From Phytophthora colocasiae (taxonomy: Eukaryota > Oomycota > Peronosporomycetes > Peronosporales > Peronosporaceae): a DNA stretch of 64,000 nt. The stretch is from the NCBI GenBank assembly GCA_018806915.1, contig JAGKQI010000008.1:124001-188000 (forward strand), read 5' to 3'. A program made the translations under genes and the position numbers. The notes beneath the pieces were generated by a model. The model made no database searches, was not told the origin of the DNA, and was given only the letters and a program-made list of their open reading frames with translations. Below are positions 20,060 through 31,811 of this stretch, piece after piece (the first letter of the stretch is position 1; every line of letters starts with the position of its first letter).

Positions 20060-21232
20060 ATCTTGGTCCGTCACGGCCAAGATCGGCGCTTCAGTCAAGC
20101 CCTGCTTGACTGCACCAAATGCATCCTCACCCTCGGTCGTCCAAATCCACTTAGCTTCTTTGTTATGAAGCTGTGACAACGGGCGAATCTTGCCCGCGTA
20201 GTTCTCCACGTACTTGCACAAGTACGTGGCAAGCCCAGGAACTGCCTCAGTTCCTTCATATTGGATGGCGCTGGCCATTCATTGATCACTCTGACCTTCT
20301 CTGGGTCAGGGCGCACGCCGTCTTTCCCCCACGAGACACCCCAGCCCCCGAAGATACACTTGTTCAGGTTCGCATAGAGCTTATGTTTCCTCATAAGCTC
20401 TAGCAGCTTCCGGAGATGCACCTTGTGCATCTCAATGTCCGTCTTCCCGTTCACAGCTGTGGACGAACACGTCGTCAAAGTAGCTCGGTGCGAAGTCGCG
20501 CAACGAGCGCAATAGATGTGTCACGCATCTATTGAACGTCGCAGGGGCATTCTTAAGCCCCTGTGGCATTACGAGCCACTCCCAAAGCATACCGCTTGAA
20601 GTGCTTACCGCTGTGAGAGGGATGTCCCTCTCACGCATGAGGATTTGGTAGAATCCATCACGCAGATCTAGAGCACTGAAGATAGTGCTCAAGGCCATCG
20701 AATCGATGATAACATCTTTTCGCGGTATCGGCGTCTGCGCCGGTATCGTCGCATCGTTCAACTTGTTGTACGCATGAACGATGCGTCAGCCGCCCTGTGG
20801 TTTCTTGACACAGAACGTTGGGGAGCTGTGCGGGGACTTTGTCTCCCGCACTTGACCTGCAAGACGACGACTTTCAAAAAAGTCGTCGATCGCTTGCACT
20901 TGTTCACGCGGCAGTGGCCACTGCCGTGTAACACAGTACTTCGTGTCGGCACGAGATCAATCTCGTGCTGTACGCCCTTGTCCTTCGGAAGCTCCGAAGG
21001 AATCTCGTCCGGGAGTACATCCTTGTACTCCCGCAGAACTTCGTAGTAGGGACTCGACCTCAACGAGTCCCAACTCTGCTCTTCGAAGCGCTGCTTCTTA
21101 GTCTTCGCACTGAGGGAGTCATCACCCTCAGTGATCCCATCGATGACGAGCTGCTTCAGATCTTCGGCTTCACGATCCACTCTCTCGATATCCGAGAGAA
21201 TGCAAATTTGTTCGATGCGTCCATCGTACAAG
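20060..21232 (-). pseudogene. Element C: remnant of a pol gene, RT and start of RNase H
   Basis: The oldest layer. Sense frames in order: 21232-20960 (REYKDVLPDEIPSELPKDKG, before RT), 20960-20760 (RT fingers, frameshifted, including a stop), 20432-20761 ([38 protein letters not shown]), 20095-20478 (HKLYANLNKCIFG), and 20060-20278 (YVENYAGKIRPLS, PILAVTDQD). At least four frameshifts. Motif wording is closer to B than to D-F. It is cut on the left by the A LTR and on the right by the D LTR; the rest of C lies outside the window. Confidence 0.88.
21228..21232. repeat. Target-site duplication of D, left copy (ACAAG)
   Basis: Last five bases of C before the D LTR. The partner would be right of the window, so this is by position only. 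Confidence 0.6.
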
Positions 21233-21652
21233 TGTAACGGGGATGTTACACGAATGTTTCTCGTTGGTGTGTGGCACACGTGGATACATTTATGTGGGTA
21301 CATAATGGTGTCTGACACTCATGATACATTTATGTGGGTACATAATGGTGTGACACACACGAGTAGATACGTAGATGGCCTCAGAGCCTCACGTTGCATT
21401 TTGATTAGGATTTAGTATGTTAGATACTAAATCTGTTACATTTAGGATTAGGGCAATAAAGTCAAAAAAATCAGTTTGCATTTTACATAGTTAGTGTTAG
21501 TCCTTTGTTATAGGGACACTGACTCTGTGAGTCCCGTATTTAGTGGACTACTTGGTTCTTGTATAGAACCGAAGGCTAGTGCCTTGCAAGCAGGACTCTA
21601 CGAGTCAACTAAACTTCCTCTATGCCGTGCACACCTACGCAGCCCCGCTGCA
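21233..21652 (+). repeat. Element D 5' LTR
   Basis: 420 bp from TGTAACGGGG to CCGCTGCA. The first 18 bases form an inverted repeat (TGTAAC ... GTTACA). It holds two copies of a roughly 40-bp repeat around ACATTTATGTGGGTACATAA. Very similar to the LTRs of F and, less so, E. Confidence 0.95.
21455..21460 (+). terminator. Candidate polyadenylation signal in the family-3 LTR
   Basis: AATAAA followed closely by an A run. The same hexamer is in the E and F LTRs in their own sense orientation. It is the expected kind of signal for ending the element RNA in the 3' LTR. Confidence 0.5.
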
Positions 21653-21654
21653 TC

Positions 21655-21670
21655 TGGTAGCACTTGTAGT
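21655..21670 (+). promoter_or_regulatory. Primer-binding site of D
   Basis: TGGTAGCACTTGTAGT, two bases after the LTR. Nine to ten bases are shared with B, E and F. Confidence 0.7.
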
Positions 21671-21709
21671 CAATCCAACTCCTGAGTTGAAGACTGTTTC
21701 TCTGTGAGA

Positions 21710-22679
21710 ATGGAGCCAGAAGCATACGCTCACTTGACTCCGAGTCAGCGGTACACGCTTAACAAGCTTACGTCCTTGCTGGGCCCGGAAGGTACGGCGC
21801 ACCTTGCGTCCCAAGGGCCGGAGGCCGTCAACGCGCGCCTCGAGGCATTTGCCTCGTACGAAAACGCTTTCGTCGAGCACATTCAGCGGAATGTAAAAGG
21901 GGTTACCCCCGCTCCAAGAGCTAAGCCCGTCACGCTCAGCGTGAAGACCTTTCACGGACACGAAGGAGAGAACCTCCTGTTGTGGACCCGAGAGGTCGAA
22001 AGGGCCATGGGGGCCGCTATGCTCCAGTTGGAAGGCCAACGCGTGGCGTTCGCCATCTCTAAGCTCGAAGGGCGAGCACGAGAATGGGCCCTGACGTCTG
22101 GGACGTCGGTGGAAGCGGCCTTCCCCACATGGGGCGAGCTAAAGGCCAAGCTCACGCAAGTGTTTGCTCCGCCTAACCAGGCGTATCGCGTGCGGTCACG
22201 CTTCCTTGCTTGTCGCCAGGGCAAAAAGGATCTGGTGGACTATGTCCAAGAGCTGCGCACGCTCATTGCTGGCATGGCCGCCGACCCTCTACCTGAGGTG
22301 GTCGCCGTGACCGTCTTCATGGAAGGCTTACGAGCTGGCGTGGCCAGGACGGAGACATTCCGTCAGAACCCCCACAGCTTCGAAGATGCTGTGCGTGGCA
22401 TTGAATGCCGAACACAACTTTAAGTTGTCGTGGGTCGGTGCTATCAGCACAGGGTCCGGTGGACCCGAGCCCATGGACCTCAGCTATGCTGAAGATGAGG
22501 TATCTGAGCTACGAGCTGCGGTGCAGCGTATGAGCACCCGCCGGTGCTATACATGCGGCAGTCCCTCACACATAAGGCCCAACTGCCCTCTGCGCAAAGA
22601 GCGCGCCGGCCAGAATGGCCACAACCCTGTCGCGGGTCTCGCTTTGGGCTCTGCCCAGGGAAACGCCGGCTCTCAGTAG
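21710..22679 (+). pseudogene. gag: Element D gag
   Basis: Starts [13 protein letters not shown]. The gag domain includes [28 protein letters not shown] and [16 protein letters not shown] two-base loss near 22390, compared with F, shifts the frame. The second frame (22386-22679) carries the zinc knuckle CYTCGSPSHIRPNC and ends in the frameshift hairpin. Otherwise close to F gag. Confidence 0.9.
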
Positions 22680-22699
22680 ACGCGGGGCGGTCTACTGGG
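22658..22699 (+). promoter_or_regulatory. Candidate -1 frameshift signal of D
   Basis: Slippery G GGA AAC (22658-22664) in gag phase, a 7-base spacer, then a 10-bp stem (22672-22681 with 22690-22699, one G-U pair) around the loop GCGGGGCG. The gag TAG (22677-22679) lies in the 5' arm. The protease frame is the -1 frame. Confidence 0.82.
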
Positions 22700-23224
22700 G
22701 AAGAACTGAGTTCTGCAGTGCGTGAGAGGCACTGGGGCTCAGCCCCGAAGAGCTCCGTGCTCTTGAACACGGAACGTGTGAGAAAGCAGGGCTTACTGGT
22801 CGTCCAGGTGGACGTGAAGGGCTTTGGAAAGCCGTGGATCGTGTTGATCGATTCGGGGGCGTCTGGCAACAACGTCAGACGCTCCACTGTTGAAGGTAGT
22901 CAGCAATATGCTGAGGCGCTTCGAGCGCGAAGAGGTGACACAGTCACAGTCCGTCTAGCGACGGGCACGGTGGCCAAGGTCCCCATGGCCATGGACCTGC
23001 GGCTGAAGTTCTTGGACTTCGATAGCGTGGAACGCTGCTTGATCCTGGACCTGGATTCGAGATACGACCTCAGCCTTGGCATGGCGTGGCTGGAGCGCCA
23101 CGAGCCATGGATTGATTGGAGGTCGAAGACCTTAGGTGCTACGCACTTCTCTCCTAGTGGAGCTTTGGCGAGTCATGAACCCACCTCTGCTAGGAAGCAG
23201 AAGCGCTATTGGCGCGAGCATTGA
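22680..23224 (+). CDS. Element D protease
   Basis: Aspartic protease of the retroviral type in the -1 frame after gag. The open frame reaches back to 22544. The active site is VLIDSGASGN. A second motif LSLGMAWLERHEPWIDW matches the ILG-type flap partner. The frame ends at a stop after KQKRYWREH; pol continues in another phase at 23209. Confidence 0.88.
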
Positions 23225-24058
23225 GCCGAGTCGGCTATGATGCTGGAAGTCGTGATACTGGTCGTGGACCAAGTCGATCGCTGAGTGTCTCTGACACTGG
23301 ACCTATTACGGTCATTGATTGTGCAGCGGCACGTACTCCGCTGAGCGGCATCGGTCGTCGACCGAGTGGATCGCAGAGTGTCACTGACACTGGGCCTGGT
23401 GAGGCCGAAACTTGTGCGACGGCACGTACTCCGTCGAGCGGACGTTCGTCGGCTAGGCGACGACGTCGTAAGGCCCTATGTGCTAGACGCTCTGCGTCTG
23501 AGTCGTCCGTGACGTCAAGTGTCAACGCGCCGGAGGGCTGTGGGCAGCTATACACTCTGGTTGATGGAGTGGACGGCAGTGCCGAAGGCAGCGTCCTGCT
23601 GGACGAACTGCCGAGTGTTGACAAGCTCCTTGAGCTAGAGGAGATGTCGTTCGCCGACTTTGGCGATGCCTTGAAGGCTGGCGAACTCGCCGAGGTGGTC
23701 ATCGTTCGACCTGAAGAGGAGTTAAACTCATCGTCCCTCGTTGACGAGTCCGTCTTGGCCGAGGTCAAGAAGGCGCTGAGCGCCAGGAGTGGATCGGAGA
23801 TCCTCAAGAATCCCTCGGATCCCTTCTACTCCTTGCTGAAGGAATATGGAGACGTTGTCTCAAAGGAACCACCGAGTGGCCTGCCTCCTGACCGAGGCGT
23901 TCGTCACGAGATCGACTTAGTTCCCGGAACTAAATACTGCGTGACCCGGCAGTGGCCTCTTCCTAAAGAGCAATGCGACGTCATTGACGCCTTCTTCCGT
24001 GCTAAGCACGCGGCGGGTCTCGTGCGCGAGAGCAAGTCTCCGCACTCCGCGCCAACGT
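23209..24058 (+). CDS. Element D pol linker and RT start, up to the E insertion
   Basis: Begins with two copies of a roughly 30-residue repeat (AARTPLSGIGRRPSG type), a basic stretch ARRRRRKAL, an acidic region (LLELEEMSFADFGDALKAG), then the entry to RT ([29 protein letters not shown]). E cuts it there; the next codons are at 39512. Confidence 0.9.
24054..24058. repeat. Target-site duplication of E, left copy (AACGT)
   Basis: Identical to 39507-39511. Confidence 0.95.
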
Positions 24059-24470
24059 TGCAGCGGGGCTGCGTAGGTGTGCACGGCACAGAGGAAGTTG
24101 GGTTGACTCGTAGAGTCCTGCTTGCAAGGCACTAGCCTTCGGTTCTATACAAGAACCAAGTAGTCCACTAAATACGGGACTCTCACAATCAGTGTCCCTA
24201 TAATAAAGGAACTAACACTAATTATGTAAAATGCAAACTGATTTTTATTTATTTTATTGCCCTAATCCTGAATGTAACGGATTTAGTATCTAACATACTA
24301 AATCCTAATCAAATGTAATGTGTGGCTCTGAGCTAACAGCCAGCAACTGGCTACATGTGTGACGTGTGAAAAACACTATGTGTTGTACACGGATCTGTGA
24401 CTTGTGACCTGGATGGTGTATACCACACCTATTGTAGCCAAGGCGCGCAGCGCCGTGTAACCCCGTTACA
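24059..24470 (-). repeat. Element E 3' LTR
   Basis: 412 bp, TGTAACGGGG to GCTGCA in sense. It carries a variant central part (CAGCCAGCAACTGGCTAC on the plus strand) shared only with the E 5' LTR. Confidence 0.95.
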
Positions 24471-24482
24471 CCCTCCCCCACC
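24471..24482 (-). other. Polypurine tract of E
   Basis: Sense GGTGGGGGAGGG next to the 3' LTR. F has GGTGGGGGAGAG in the same place. Confidence 0.85.
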
Positions 24483-24499
24483 AAACCGTGGATACGGAG

Positions 24500-25854
24500 T
24501 ATCTACAACTGTAGACATAACTGCCTTGTCAAGGCCTGTCACCGGCAACTTTCCGATAAAAGAAATCTCTCAACGAGAGTGCGCGGGTGCGCTGGCTCAA
24601 CGAGCACATTCTTCAATTCTCCCCAGCGAGCCAACCGCTCCTGAGGTGTCCAGTGACCAGGCGTCTACGCCCCAGCGCCTCAGCGCTTTCCGGTCCTGAG
24701 CCCTCGGCTCCTCTCACGCTCTCCGATTCGGAGTATTTCGCGGCGTCTCGCCTTCGCTACGGAGCGATGTTCAAGGCCAGCCTGACGTCAAGTGGTAGCG
24801 GTGGCTCACCCTTCGAGTACACGACAGCGTCGCCGAGCGCGCGACCCACGTCGCTCTCCTACAGAGGAAGGCGAGGGTCGAAGTGGACTACGAGGAGTCC
24901 GAACAGGGCGATGCCCATGCGTCTCCTGCTCCTGCGAGCCCTCGGACGACCCGATCTGAGCTGCGCTCTCCACGCGATCCGCGTCGGTACTCAATTCCTC
25001 GGCAGCTGCGGCAGCCAATCCCGTTCCCGGAGGGACCTTCGAGCCTCGTGCTCAACGCGTTGCGCAACGCACCACCGCTTCCCTGCTCGCGATGAGCCAG
25101 AGTCACTCAAGGGAGTCGAAGACGCGATCACCAACCCTCTGGATGAGGCACAGGAGGCTTCCCTGAGCGGTGCTCCAGAGTCACGTCGACCGGTCCAACG
25201 GGACATCGTGGGGACTTCGTCGCGGCGCGACTACGGCTTCGAGCCTCGCGACCCTGCCGAGCAGGTGAAGCAGTTGATGGCGCAGCCAAACCTGCATGGT
25301 TACGCCATAGGCAATCCTCCACGTACGGTGGCTGAGACTCAGCAGCGACAGGGGCTCCATGAGCGTTTCCTGACCCGCAGGTGTGCACACTCGCCGAGTA
25401 TCGGCAACGCTTAGATAAGCAACGGCGACGGGAGTCTGTGCCTCAGATGAGGACTTATCCACTCCTGCTCCAAACCGGAGAGACCACCCGGGACTACATG
25501 GTCCATGTGGCCACCTGGGCCGAGGCTTCACGGAAGCTCGCGTCGTTTGACCGGCTCATGGAGAGCTGCGCCGAGGTGGACGTCCGCCTCGCCCGAGGTC
25601 TACTCTTCCAGTACGCGAAGATACGCGTGCGGCCCGGCCGCTTTCCTCGTCACACGACGGCAGTGGCTCCCGCCTCTCAGGCCACTATCCCTGCTTCGCA
25701 GGATGCTCCTTCAGTCTCCGAGGGAGACTCGCTGGCTGTGCCAGCCACGGACCAGAGCCTGAGCTCGGCTGCTAGTCCGTCAGCTTCTCACACTAGTGGT
25801 GAGAAGCGGGTGTCGACCGAGTGGTCGACCTCGAGCCCTTCGGGCGCCCCCTGA
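24500..25854 (+). pseudogene. Opposite-strand ORF region of E, N-terminal and middle parts
   Basis: Plus-strand frames overlap: one ends at 24699 (EVSSDQASTPQRLSAFRS), one is 24587-25414, one is 25381-25854. No ATG is seen in the first 250 bases, so the start is uncertain. Visible features: a Ser-rich region (LTLSDSEYFAAS), DPAEQVKQLMAQPNLHGYA near 25260, and a helical, Trp-containing block (MVHVATWAEASRKLASFD, ARGLLFQYAKIRVRPGRF) at 25490-25650. A Ser/Pro tail follows. The last piece overlaps the chromodomain on the other strand. No family recognised. Confidence 0.55.
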
Positions 25855-26080
25855 TCTTCGCGATCAAAAGCGTCCACGACGTCAGGGCAATCCTGCCTCA
25901 GGGACCCTTCAAACTCCCACGAGTTTTGGGAATGAGGATATCCACGCCACTTCACCAGATACTGGTTTTGACTACGAGTGGCGACGCCGCGCCATCAGGC
26001 GCTCCACGTGGTAGTGGGGAGTCCCCTGCTCATCGAGCAACGGCGGCGGAGAGGCCGATTCGCTGCGGAACGCCGTACTC
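25840..26080 (-). pseudogene. Element E chromodomain remnant
   Basis: Sense reading gives HYHVERLMARRR, QYLVKWRGYPHSQNSWEFE and DCPDVVDAFDRED, a chromodomain broken by a stop or frameshift between the first and second strands. It is more complete at its C-terminal end than the D and F copies. Confidence 0.75.
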
Positions 26081-26101
26081 GATGAGTGTGACGAGCGCTA
26101 T

Positions 26102-26400
26102 TTGTCGCATCGCGCCTGGTACCAACTCGATCACTCGATCGGTACTCTCCGGAGTCAGACTCAGTCCCTTCAAGGGAACGTCGAGAGTGTTTGGCATTCG
26201 CATGCCCGTCTCGCTCATGACATGGAGGAGATTGAAAGCCGGATGGCTTGGCTCCGAAGGTCCTCAGTCCCTGACTGCTCGCCTGCACCAGCAGGAGCTT
26301 CCAGCTCGCTGAGTTGCGAGGTCAGGTGACGTTGCTGCTGCAGATGACGCAGCCTGGGCACGTGTCGTCGGTGCCAGCGCCTCCGCGCTCACCCCCGCGG
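26102..26400 (+). pseudogene. Opposite-strand ORF region of E, coiled-coil part
   Basis: Plus-strand frames read LRSQTQSLQGNVESVWHSH, ARLAHDMEEIESRMAWLRR, then after a shift LAELRGQVTLLLQM, a plausible coiled coil. Position and order match the coiled coil of B (7634-8083). On the sense strand this region shows no conserved protein. Confidence 0.45.
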
Positions 26401-26415
26401 GGGTCCCGATATGGC

Positions 26416-27457
26416 TTAAGCAAGCCGACGTAGAACACCGGGTGTGTTCGCATCCCGCTTTGGCAAGTCAAGCGTGTATGCCAGGCCCTTCTTGGCCACG
26501 ACCGTAAATGGTCCGATGAAACGCGGACGCAATTTCGTCTTAAAGACATTTGACACTGCATGTGTAGGTAGGTTCTTAGCGTTTAATAAAACCTGGTCAC
26601 CGACCTTAAATTCCCATACATTGCTTCTACCTTTTGTATCCGCTTGTTCCTTCTGAACGTCTTGGCTTTCAGCCATCGCGTCACGTACACGGCGTAATAC
26701 GCTCAATCTCACCGAGAGGAAGTCATCGACTTGTTTACGCACAGCAGAAGGGCTGATATCAGCAAGCTCGGAGTCGAGCGACGGCACAGCCTCTCCCCCA
26801 CCAAGCCCAAGGCTACCGCGTGGCGGAGTGAGCGGAACGCGCGGAGTGCGTAAGGCCGTTCACGTAGAGACGGGGTGAAGCCTGTCGAGGCATGCACCGC
26901 ATTGTTCATGGAGAACTCAACGAGAGGGAGCATAGCGCTCCAACGCTTCGGCGTTTCAGCGCATACGCTGCGGAGGATGTCCTCCAGAACGCGGTTCACG
27001 CGTTCGGTCTGACCGTCGGTCTGCGGATGGTCCGTCGTGGACATGTCCAGTCGAGTGCCCAGCACCTTGAAGACGGACGTCCAGAAGTGACCCGTGAAAC
27101 GGGGATCTCGATCCGTGACAATGGTCTCCAGGCAGCCCATGCTGGCGGAAGACCCGATCGATGAAGATCGTCGCTGTACCAGCACCATCGACGGTGTCCG
27201 GCACAGCCGCTAGATGAGCCATCTTGCTCAGACGGTCAACAAAGACCACCACGCGCCCGTGTTGCCTGCCGAGTCCTTCGGCAGGCCAAACACAAAGAAT
27301 CCATACTTATGGACTGCCAACACCCAGAGGGTACAGGTAAGCTCGCCAAAGGCGCAGCCGCATGCGGCGAGGGTTTAACCCGCTGACACGTCTCGCACGT
27401 GCGCACATATGTGCTGACCCACTTGTACATCTTCGGCCACCAGTACATGGAGCTCAC
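26416..27457 (-). pseudogene. Element E integrase
   Basis: Frames: 27236-27457 (zinc finger Cys pair CETCQRV), 26956-27252 (VFVDRLSKMAHLAAV), 26709-27188 ([31 protein letters not shown]) and 26416-26787 (GPY/F: KLRPRFIGPFTVVA). The first catalytic Asp survives, but SMDFVFGLP is frameshifted right after it. At least three frameshifts; not functional. Confidence 0.9.
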
Positions 27458-27617
27458 CGAGCCGTACGTCTTCTCGCGACCGAGGTGGCCGCCTGTGGGT
27501 GTAAGTCGTGAGCCTCATAGAGGATACGGTACTTCAGATCCTCATCGTGAGGAACTACCACTCGTGGTGGGTCATCCTGACCCGTGCTGTAGTACAGCAG
27601 ACCGCCTTCCAGGCTGC

Positions 27618-29622
27618 TTAGCGTTGGAGTCTCGCCTTTGGGCGTCGTGACAGAGTCACCTTTGAGTCTTTAAACTCATCGCTCCCCAGAGCTTGGAGCA
27701 ACGCGACACAAGAGTCGTCCTGAGCGTACGCTGCTCGAACCATGTCCGTCACGGACGACGTCACCGAGGTGACATGAGATAACTCATAGTCCGGGCGACG
27801 TGATAACGCGTCAGCGAGGACGTTCTGCCTGCCAGGCTTGTACTTCACCTCGAAGTTATACTCCGCAAAGAAGGAGAGCCATCGGGCCATCCTCTGCGAG
27901 AGGTGAGGCGACTGCGTCGCTGTGCGTAGTGACGCATGATCCGTGTAGATCACAAACGGCTTGGAGCCGAGCAGGTGAACCCTGAATTTGACGAGAGCGT
28001 ACTTCATCGCAAGTGGCTCCTTGTCATGAACTGGATAGTTCTTCCTCAGCAGCCTTGAGCTGTCGCGACTCAAACGCAATGACGCGTTCGCGCCCTTCGG
28101 CGTCCGCTTGTAGCAAAGCACTGCCGATGGCAAAGTCAGAGGCGTCACAGACGACAATAAACGGACGAGCGGGGTCTGGCAGCGCCAGTATCGGTGCCTG
28201 AAGCAGGCTATCCTTGATACAAGTGAACGCATTCTCGTGCTCGGCACGCCATACCCACTCGGCATCCTTCTTAAGGAGATCCGTCAGTGGCCGAGCCAAC
28301 TCAGCGTAGTTCTCGCTGTACTTGTGCAAGTAGTTGGCCAAACCCAGCCACTTACGCAAGTCCTTCTGGTTCAAGGAACCGGCCAATCCACAATGGCCTT
28401 GACCTTTGCTGGATCAGCACGAAGGCCATGCTTCCCAATGAAGCACCCTAGGAAGGGATTTCTTCCGCGCCAAAGACGCACTTGTCTGCGTTGGCGTACA
28501 GCTTGTTCGTGCGCATGCACTCGAGCACAGCTCTCACGTGTTCCACGTGCACCTCAACGTCAGTCTTGCCGTGTTCGGCCTGACTGTGGACGAACACGTC
28601 GTCAAAGTACGTTTGTGCGAATGCCCGTAGGGGCCTGAACAGCTGCGTCACTAGACGATTGAACGTTGCGGGCGCGTTCGAGAGCCCTTGGGGCATGACG
28701 AGCCACTCCCAGAGCATACCGCTCGGGTGCTCACCGCTGTAAGCGGAATATCACTGGCTCGCATGAGCAGCTGATAGTACCCATCGACTAAGTCGAGTGC
28801 ACTGTACATGGTGCAACCCACCATGTTGTTCTGAAGAACATCCTTCCTAGGAATCGGCGTCTGCGCCGGAATCGTGGCAGTGTTGAGCTTGTTAAAAGCG
28901 TGAACGATACGCCACTTGCCATTCGGCTTTCTGACACAGAACGTTGGCGCGGAATGCGGAGACTTGCTCTCGCGCACGAGACCCGCCGCGTGCTTCGCAC
29001 GGAAGAAGGCGTCAATGACGTCGCATTGCTCTTTAGGAAGAGGCCACTGTCGGGTCACGCAGTCCTTAGTTCCGGGAACTAAGTCGATCTCATGACGAAC
29101 GCCTCGGTCGGGAGGCAGGCCACTCGGTGGTTCCTTCGAGACAACGTCTCCATATTCCTTCAGCAAGGAGTGGAAGGGATCCGAGGGATTCTTGAGGATC
29201 TCCGATCCACTCCTGGCGTTCAACGCCTTCTTGACTTCGGCCAAGACGGACTCGTCAACGAGGGACGACGAGTTTAACTCCTCCTCAGGTCGAACGATGA
29301 CCACCTCGGCGAATTCGCCAGCCTTCAAGGCATCGCCAAAGTCGGCGAAGGACATCTCTTCTAGCTCAAGGAGCTTGTCAACACTTGGCAAGTCGTCCAG
29401 CAGGACACTGCCTTCGGCACTACCGCCCACTCCATCAACCAGAGTGTATAGCTGCCCACAGCCCTCCGGTGCGTCGGCACTTGACGTCACGGATGACTCA
29501 GACGCAGAGCGTCTCGCCCGAAAGCGCCTTACGACGTCTTCGCCTAGCCGAAGATCGTCTACTCGACGGAGTACGTGCCGTCGCACAAGTTTCGGCCTCT
29601 CTCGGCCCAGTGTCAGGGACAC
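27618..29622 (-). pseudogene. Element E RT and RNase H
   Basis: Frames: 28651-29622 (linker, RT to SALDLVDGYYQLLM), 28448-28717 (MPQGLSNAPATFN, YFDDVFVHS), 28024-28386 ([22 protein letters not shown]) and 27618-28265 ([19 protein letters not shown]). The catalytic motifs are present but lie in four phases. About 97 percent like F by eye. Confidence 0.92.
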
Positions 29623-30013
29623 TCAGCGATCCACTCGGTCGACGACCGATGCCGCTCAGCGGAGTACGTGCCGCTGCACAATCAATGACCGTAACAGGTC
29701 CAGTGTCAGAGACACTCAGCGATCGACTTGGTCCACGACCAGTATCACTCGACGGAGTACGTGCCGCCCCACAGTTCACGGCCTGGTAAGGCCCGATGCC
29801 ATCGGCATCCAGTGACGGTCCATGACCGGCGTCACTCGGGTTACGTGAGCTTTGCCCACACGTTGACTCACTGCCAACCAGCGCTATGCGCTCAACAGGG
29901 CTGCGATCCTCGCACTCGGTGCTGTCCACTAACTCGGACACACCGACTTCCAGCATCATTGCCGACTCGGCTCGATGCTCGCGCCAATAGCGCTTCTGCT
30001 TCCTAGCAGAGGT
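29498..30013 (-). pseudogene. Element E pol linker with 29-31 residue repeats
   Basis: Continuous in phase with the protease at 37556-38028 once F and one GAGGT are removed. Three repeats of about 90 bp begin near 29567, 29661 and 29754 (AARTPSSDTGRGPS type). Basic and Ser-rich; likely a flexible spacer. Confidence 0.85.
30009..30013. repeat. Target-site duplication of F, left copy (GAGGT)
   Basis: Identical to 37556-37560. Confidence 0.95.
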
Positions 30014-30394
30014 TGCAGCGGGGCTGCGTAGGTGTGCACGGCACAGAGGAAGTTTAGTTGACTCGTAGAGTCCTGCTTGCAAGGCACTAGCCTTCGGTTC
30101 TATACAAGAATCAAGTAGTCCACTAAATACGGGACTCACAGAGTCAGTGTCCCTATAACAAAGGACTAACACTAACTATGTAAAATGCAAACTGATTTTT
30201 ATTGACTTTATTGCCCTAATCCTAAATGTAACGGATTTAGTATCTAACATACTAAATCCTAATCAAAATGCAACGTGAGGCTCTGAGGCTATCTACGTAT
30301 CTACTCGTGTGTGCCACACCATTATGTACCCACATAAATGTATCCACGTGTGTCACACACCAACGAGAAACATTCGTGTAACATCCCCGTTACA
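30014..30394 (-). repeat. Element F 3' LTR
   Basis: 381 bp. Same ends as the 5' LTR, but one 40-bp repeat copy shorter, and a few substitutions. Confidence 0.95.
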
Positions 30395-30407
30395 CTCTCC
30401 CCCACCA
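30395..30407 (-). other. Polypurine tract of F
   Basis: Sense TGGTGGGGGAGAG directly before the 3' LTR. Confidence 0.85.
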
Positions 30408-31265
30408 AGATTCCGGATACCGTATCCGGAAAGTGTAAACACACGACGCGATTATCGGCCGATGGCCACGGCACCTTGCCTTGCGCGGACGGCGCTGTCT
30501 CTCGTGCGTGTTACACGCCTCCGTACGCGATGCCACTTGGTACACACTTGGGCCCAATGCTTACCAAGCATAGGAGCCTACTGGCTCGAGTCAAGGGGCT
30601 CTACGGGCATGGAAAGAAGGCCACAGGTGGCGTATCTATGATACTACTGGATCAGTGATCCACAGGGCAAGCCTTCCAAGCTACCAACGGTTCCACGAAC
30701 CACACAGCAGTGGGGCCCACTCGCTTCACAGTTAATGAGACCCTCGGATGAGCACTGTGTGCAGGGCTTGATGCCCAAGTTGTCCTTGAAGCAGGCGCAA
30801 GCGCCACTATGTGTCACAGACACTGTGTCTTGTGAATAAACGTGCTCAGCACAGTCGTAGACACGACAACGAGCACCAGACAGCTAAGCTGTCGCTCAGG
30901 AGGAGCTTACCTACCTCCTACTGCTATGCAGCATGCGGGGTCCAATGCATTGGCATCCCTGGCATCCACAGTGCCTCATGACATAGTCATACCCATTGAT
31001 CGCTTCTAGCGTCAGGTGATCGGATAGAATCCGTTTCCATCACCACTTGTCACTTATACAGAACGTCATTAAGACGGTTGTTCATTACGAACCATCTTCG
31101 CTTCATGATCGCGAAGCTCCGGGCCATAGGCCAGTGTTGTTAAAGGGTCATAGACCCTTGAAACACGCGCGCGAGGCGCATGTAGCTCTACTGCACTTGC
31201 AGTTTGAGCATTCGATGCCATGTCGACGGCACCAACGTGCTCGCTGCAAGTATTGCAGCTACGGG
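30408..31265. other. 3' non-coding region of F
   Basis: No convincing protein on either strand. The half next to the chromodomain (from about 30911) is repeated, inverted, at 42650-43014 in D, with enough substitutions and small indels to argue against coding constraint. It replaces the opposite-strand ORF region found in E. Confidence 0.7.
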
Positions 31266-31811
31266 TCAGAGCCTGAGCTCAGCAACGACCCTGTGAACTC
31301 CCACCTTAGTGGGAGGTGCTTGGCACCCGGCGACTCCGTCGCACCCCCATCGGGCGGTCTGACACCGGGTGTGCCCGATCATACGCGTCAACGACGTCGG
31401 GGCAATCCTGCCGTAGTGGCACCTCAAACTCCCACGAGTTCTGTGAGTGAGGTAACCTCGCCACTTCACCAGATACTGGTTGTGACCTTGGCGACGACGC
31501 CGCGCCATCAGGCGATCCACGTGATAGTGAAGCTCACCTTGCTCATCGAGCAGAGCAGGAGGAGGACGAGCGGTCGATGGGTTCTCGCGCTGCGAGTGTA
31601 GACGCGCTGCATTGCTTGCAGACCCGCGTCGGCTCGGTGAAGGAGCACGACCACCACGTCGGTCATCCGACCCATCGCTTAGCGACTGGTCTCGAGGAGA
31701 CCTAGAGTCGCGGGGACCGGTCTGAGTCGCCTCTGGTGCTGCATCAGCGGGTCTATGACCTCGAGCATCACGTTGCTCCCGGATTGACAAGACCTGTTGG
31801 TTCGGATGCAA
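31266..31811 (-). pseudogene. Element F chromodomain frame
   Basis: Begins after a frameshift in the tail of integrase. A Ser/Arg/Pro-rich linker (RDSRSPRDQSLSDGSDD) leads to the chromodomain start HYHVDRLMARRRR and QYLVKWRGYL. After that the frame departs from the expected NSWEFE, so the domain is truncated. Confidence 0.8.

Noticed and set aside
31047..31601. Opposite-strand gene in F similar to those of B and E
   Set aside because: The D counterpart (42489-42897) is broken into two frames and lacks the E and B features; the first half looks non-coding.
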